A stretch of 29,348 nucleotides of DNA. Source: HLUCCA09 sp038757905. Lineage in GTDB: Bacteria; Pseudomonadota; Alphaproteobacteria; Rhodobacterales; Rhodobacteraceae. Of this stretch, positions 29,111-29,348 are shown piece by piece. A program made the position numbers and the translations under genes. The stretch is taken from NCBI GenBank assembly GCA_038757905.1, contig JBCDGG010000057.1, forward strand, positions 1 to 29,348. The letters are read 5' to 3'. Each line of letters opens with the position of its first letter. The first letter of the stretch is position 1. Under the pieces are notes generated by a model that saw nothing but the letters and a program-made list of their open reading frames with translations, had not been told where the DNA came from and did no database searches.

Positions 29111-29348
29111 TCACATCCGCCGGGCCCGGGCCAGCCAGCAATTGTTGCGCGCCGAGCGGATGTCGACATAGGCGATTTCGGAATCGTCGAGCACCGCACC
29201 GGCATAGTCGACAATCTCGTCGGCGGGAACGATCCGGCCCGTCCCGGGTACGATCCGGTCCGCGCCCGAGTAGCCCTTGATCAGGTATTCCGGCGAGGCG
29301 GTGAGTACGGGCGGGACGCTACTCCCGGCCCAAGCCTCGCAGTCCTCC
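29111..29348 (-). CDS. C-terminal part of an unidentified protein (runs off the right edge)
   Basis: About 78 codons are visible, starting outside the window. The frame is open with well-behaved codon use: a segment with a CEAW motif, then VLTASPEYLIKGYSGADRIV, then VDYAGAVLDDSEIAYVDIR and the ending NNCWLARARRM before TGA. Two cysteines are visible. I do not recognise the family from this fragment. It is convergent with infC, with about 500 bases of repeat-bearing DNA in between. Confidence 0.6.
   Translation of the reverse strand, partial: EDCEAWAGSSVPPVLTASPEYLIKGYSGADRIVPGTGRIVPADEIVDYAGAVLDDSEIAYVDIRSARNNCWLARARRM

Overview
The window looks like a chromosomal segment of a GC-rich alphaproteobacterium of the Rhodobacteraceae (Roseobacter/Rhodobacter group). 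The clues are a nuo operon carrying the small Rhodobacteraceae companion genes DUF5333 and DUF5337 and a separate helix-hairpin-helix protein beside nuoE, infC with a non-ATG start, and an Lrp/DUF2849/ferredoxin-NADP reductase locus typical of this family. No rRNA, tRNA, CRISPR array or recognisable transposase was seen.

Bases 1-14850 (minus strand) hold the front half of the complex I (NADH:quinone oxidoreductase) operon, read right to left: a four-helix membrane protein, nuoA, nuoB, sulfotransferase, nuoC, sulfotransferase, nuoD, two very small membrane proteins, two paralogous four-helix membrane proteins, nuoE, the HHH protein, DUF5337, nuoF, a DUF5333-like gene, then, after an interruption, DUF5333 and the start of nuoG, which runs off the left edge. 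The operon is unusually rich in accessory genes, several of them in homologous pairs. A complete TonB-dependent receptor gene with its own leader and terminator sits on the opposite strand between the two DUF5333 relatives.

Bases 15000-24000 hold an EcsC-family protein and a DegT-type aminotransferase (minus), an A-type Fe-S carrier (plus), a small basic protein (minus), then a plus-strand series: LysR regulator, TfoX-like protein, tpiA, an Fbp-type two-domain iron permease, a methyltransferase-like protein and a GNAT acetyltransferase. The matching iron-binding protein gene faces this series from the other strand and ends in a clear terminator.

Bases 24000-29348 hold a cytochrome P450, an Lrp/AsnC regulator divergent from a DUF2849-like gene, ferredoxin-NADP reductase, a 47-residue membrane protein, infC (AUA start) followed by degenerate tandem copies of its own 3' end, and the C-terminal part of an unidentified gene at the right edge.

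The most notable signals are: (i) nuo operon disruption and expansion, including two embedded sulfotransferases; (ii) the same operator-like palindrome TGTCA-N8-TGACA in front of both the TonB receptor and ferredoxin-NADP reductase; (iii) an apparently collapsed sulfate-assimilation locus, with DUF2849 and fpr present but none of the usual cys genes between them; (iv) tandem copies of the infC tail; and (v) several unusual start and stop arrangements.
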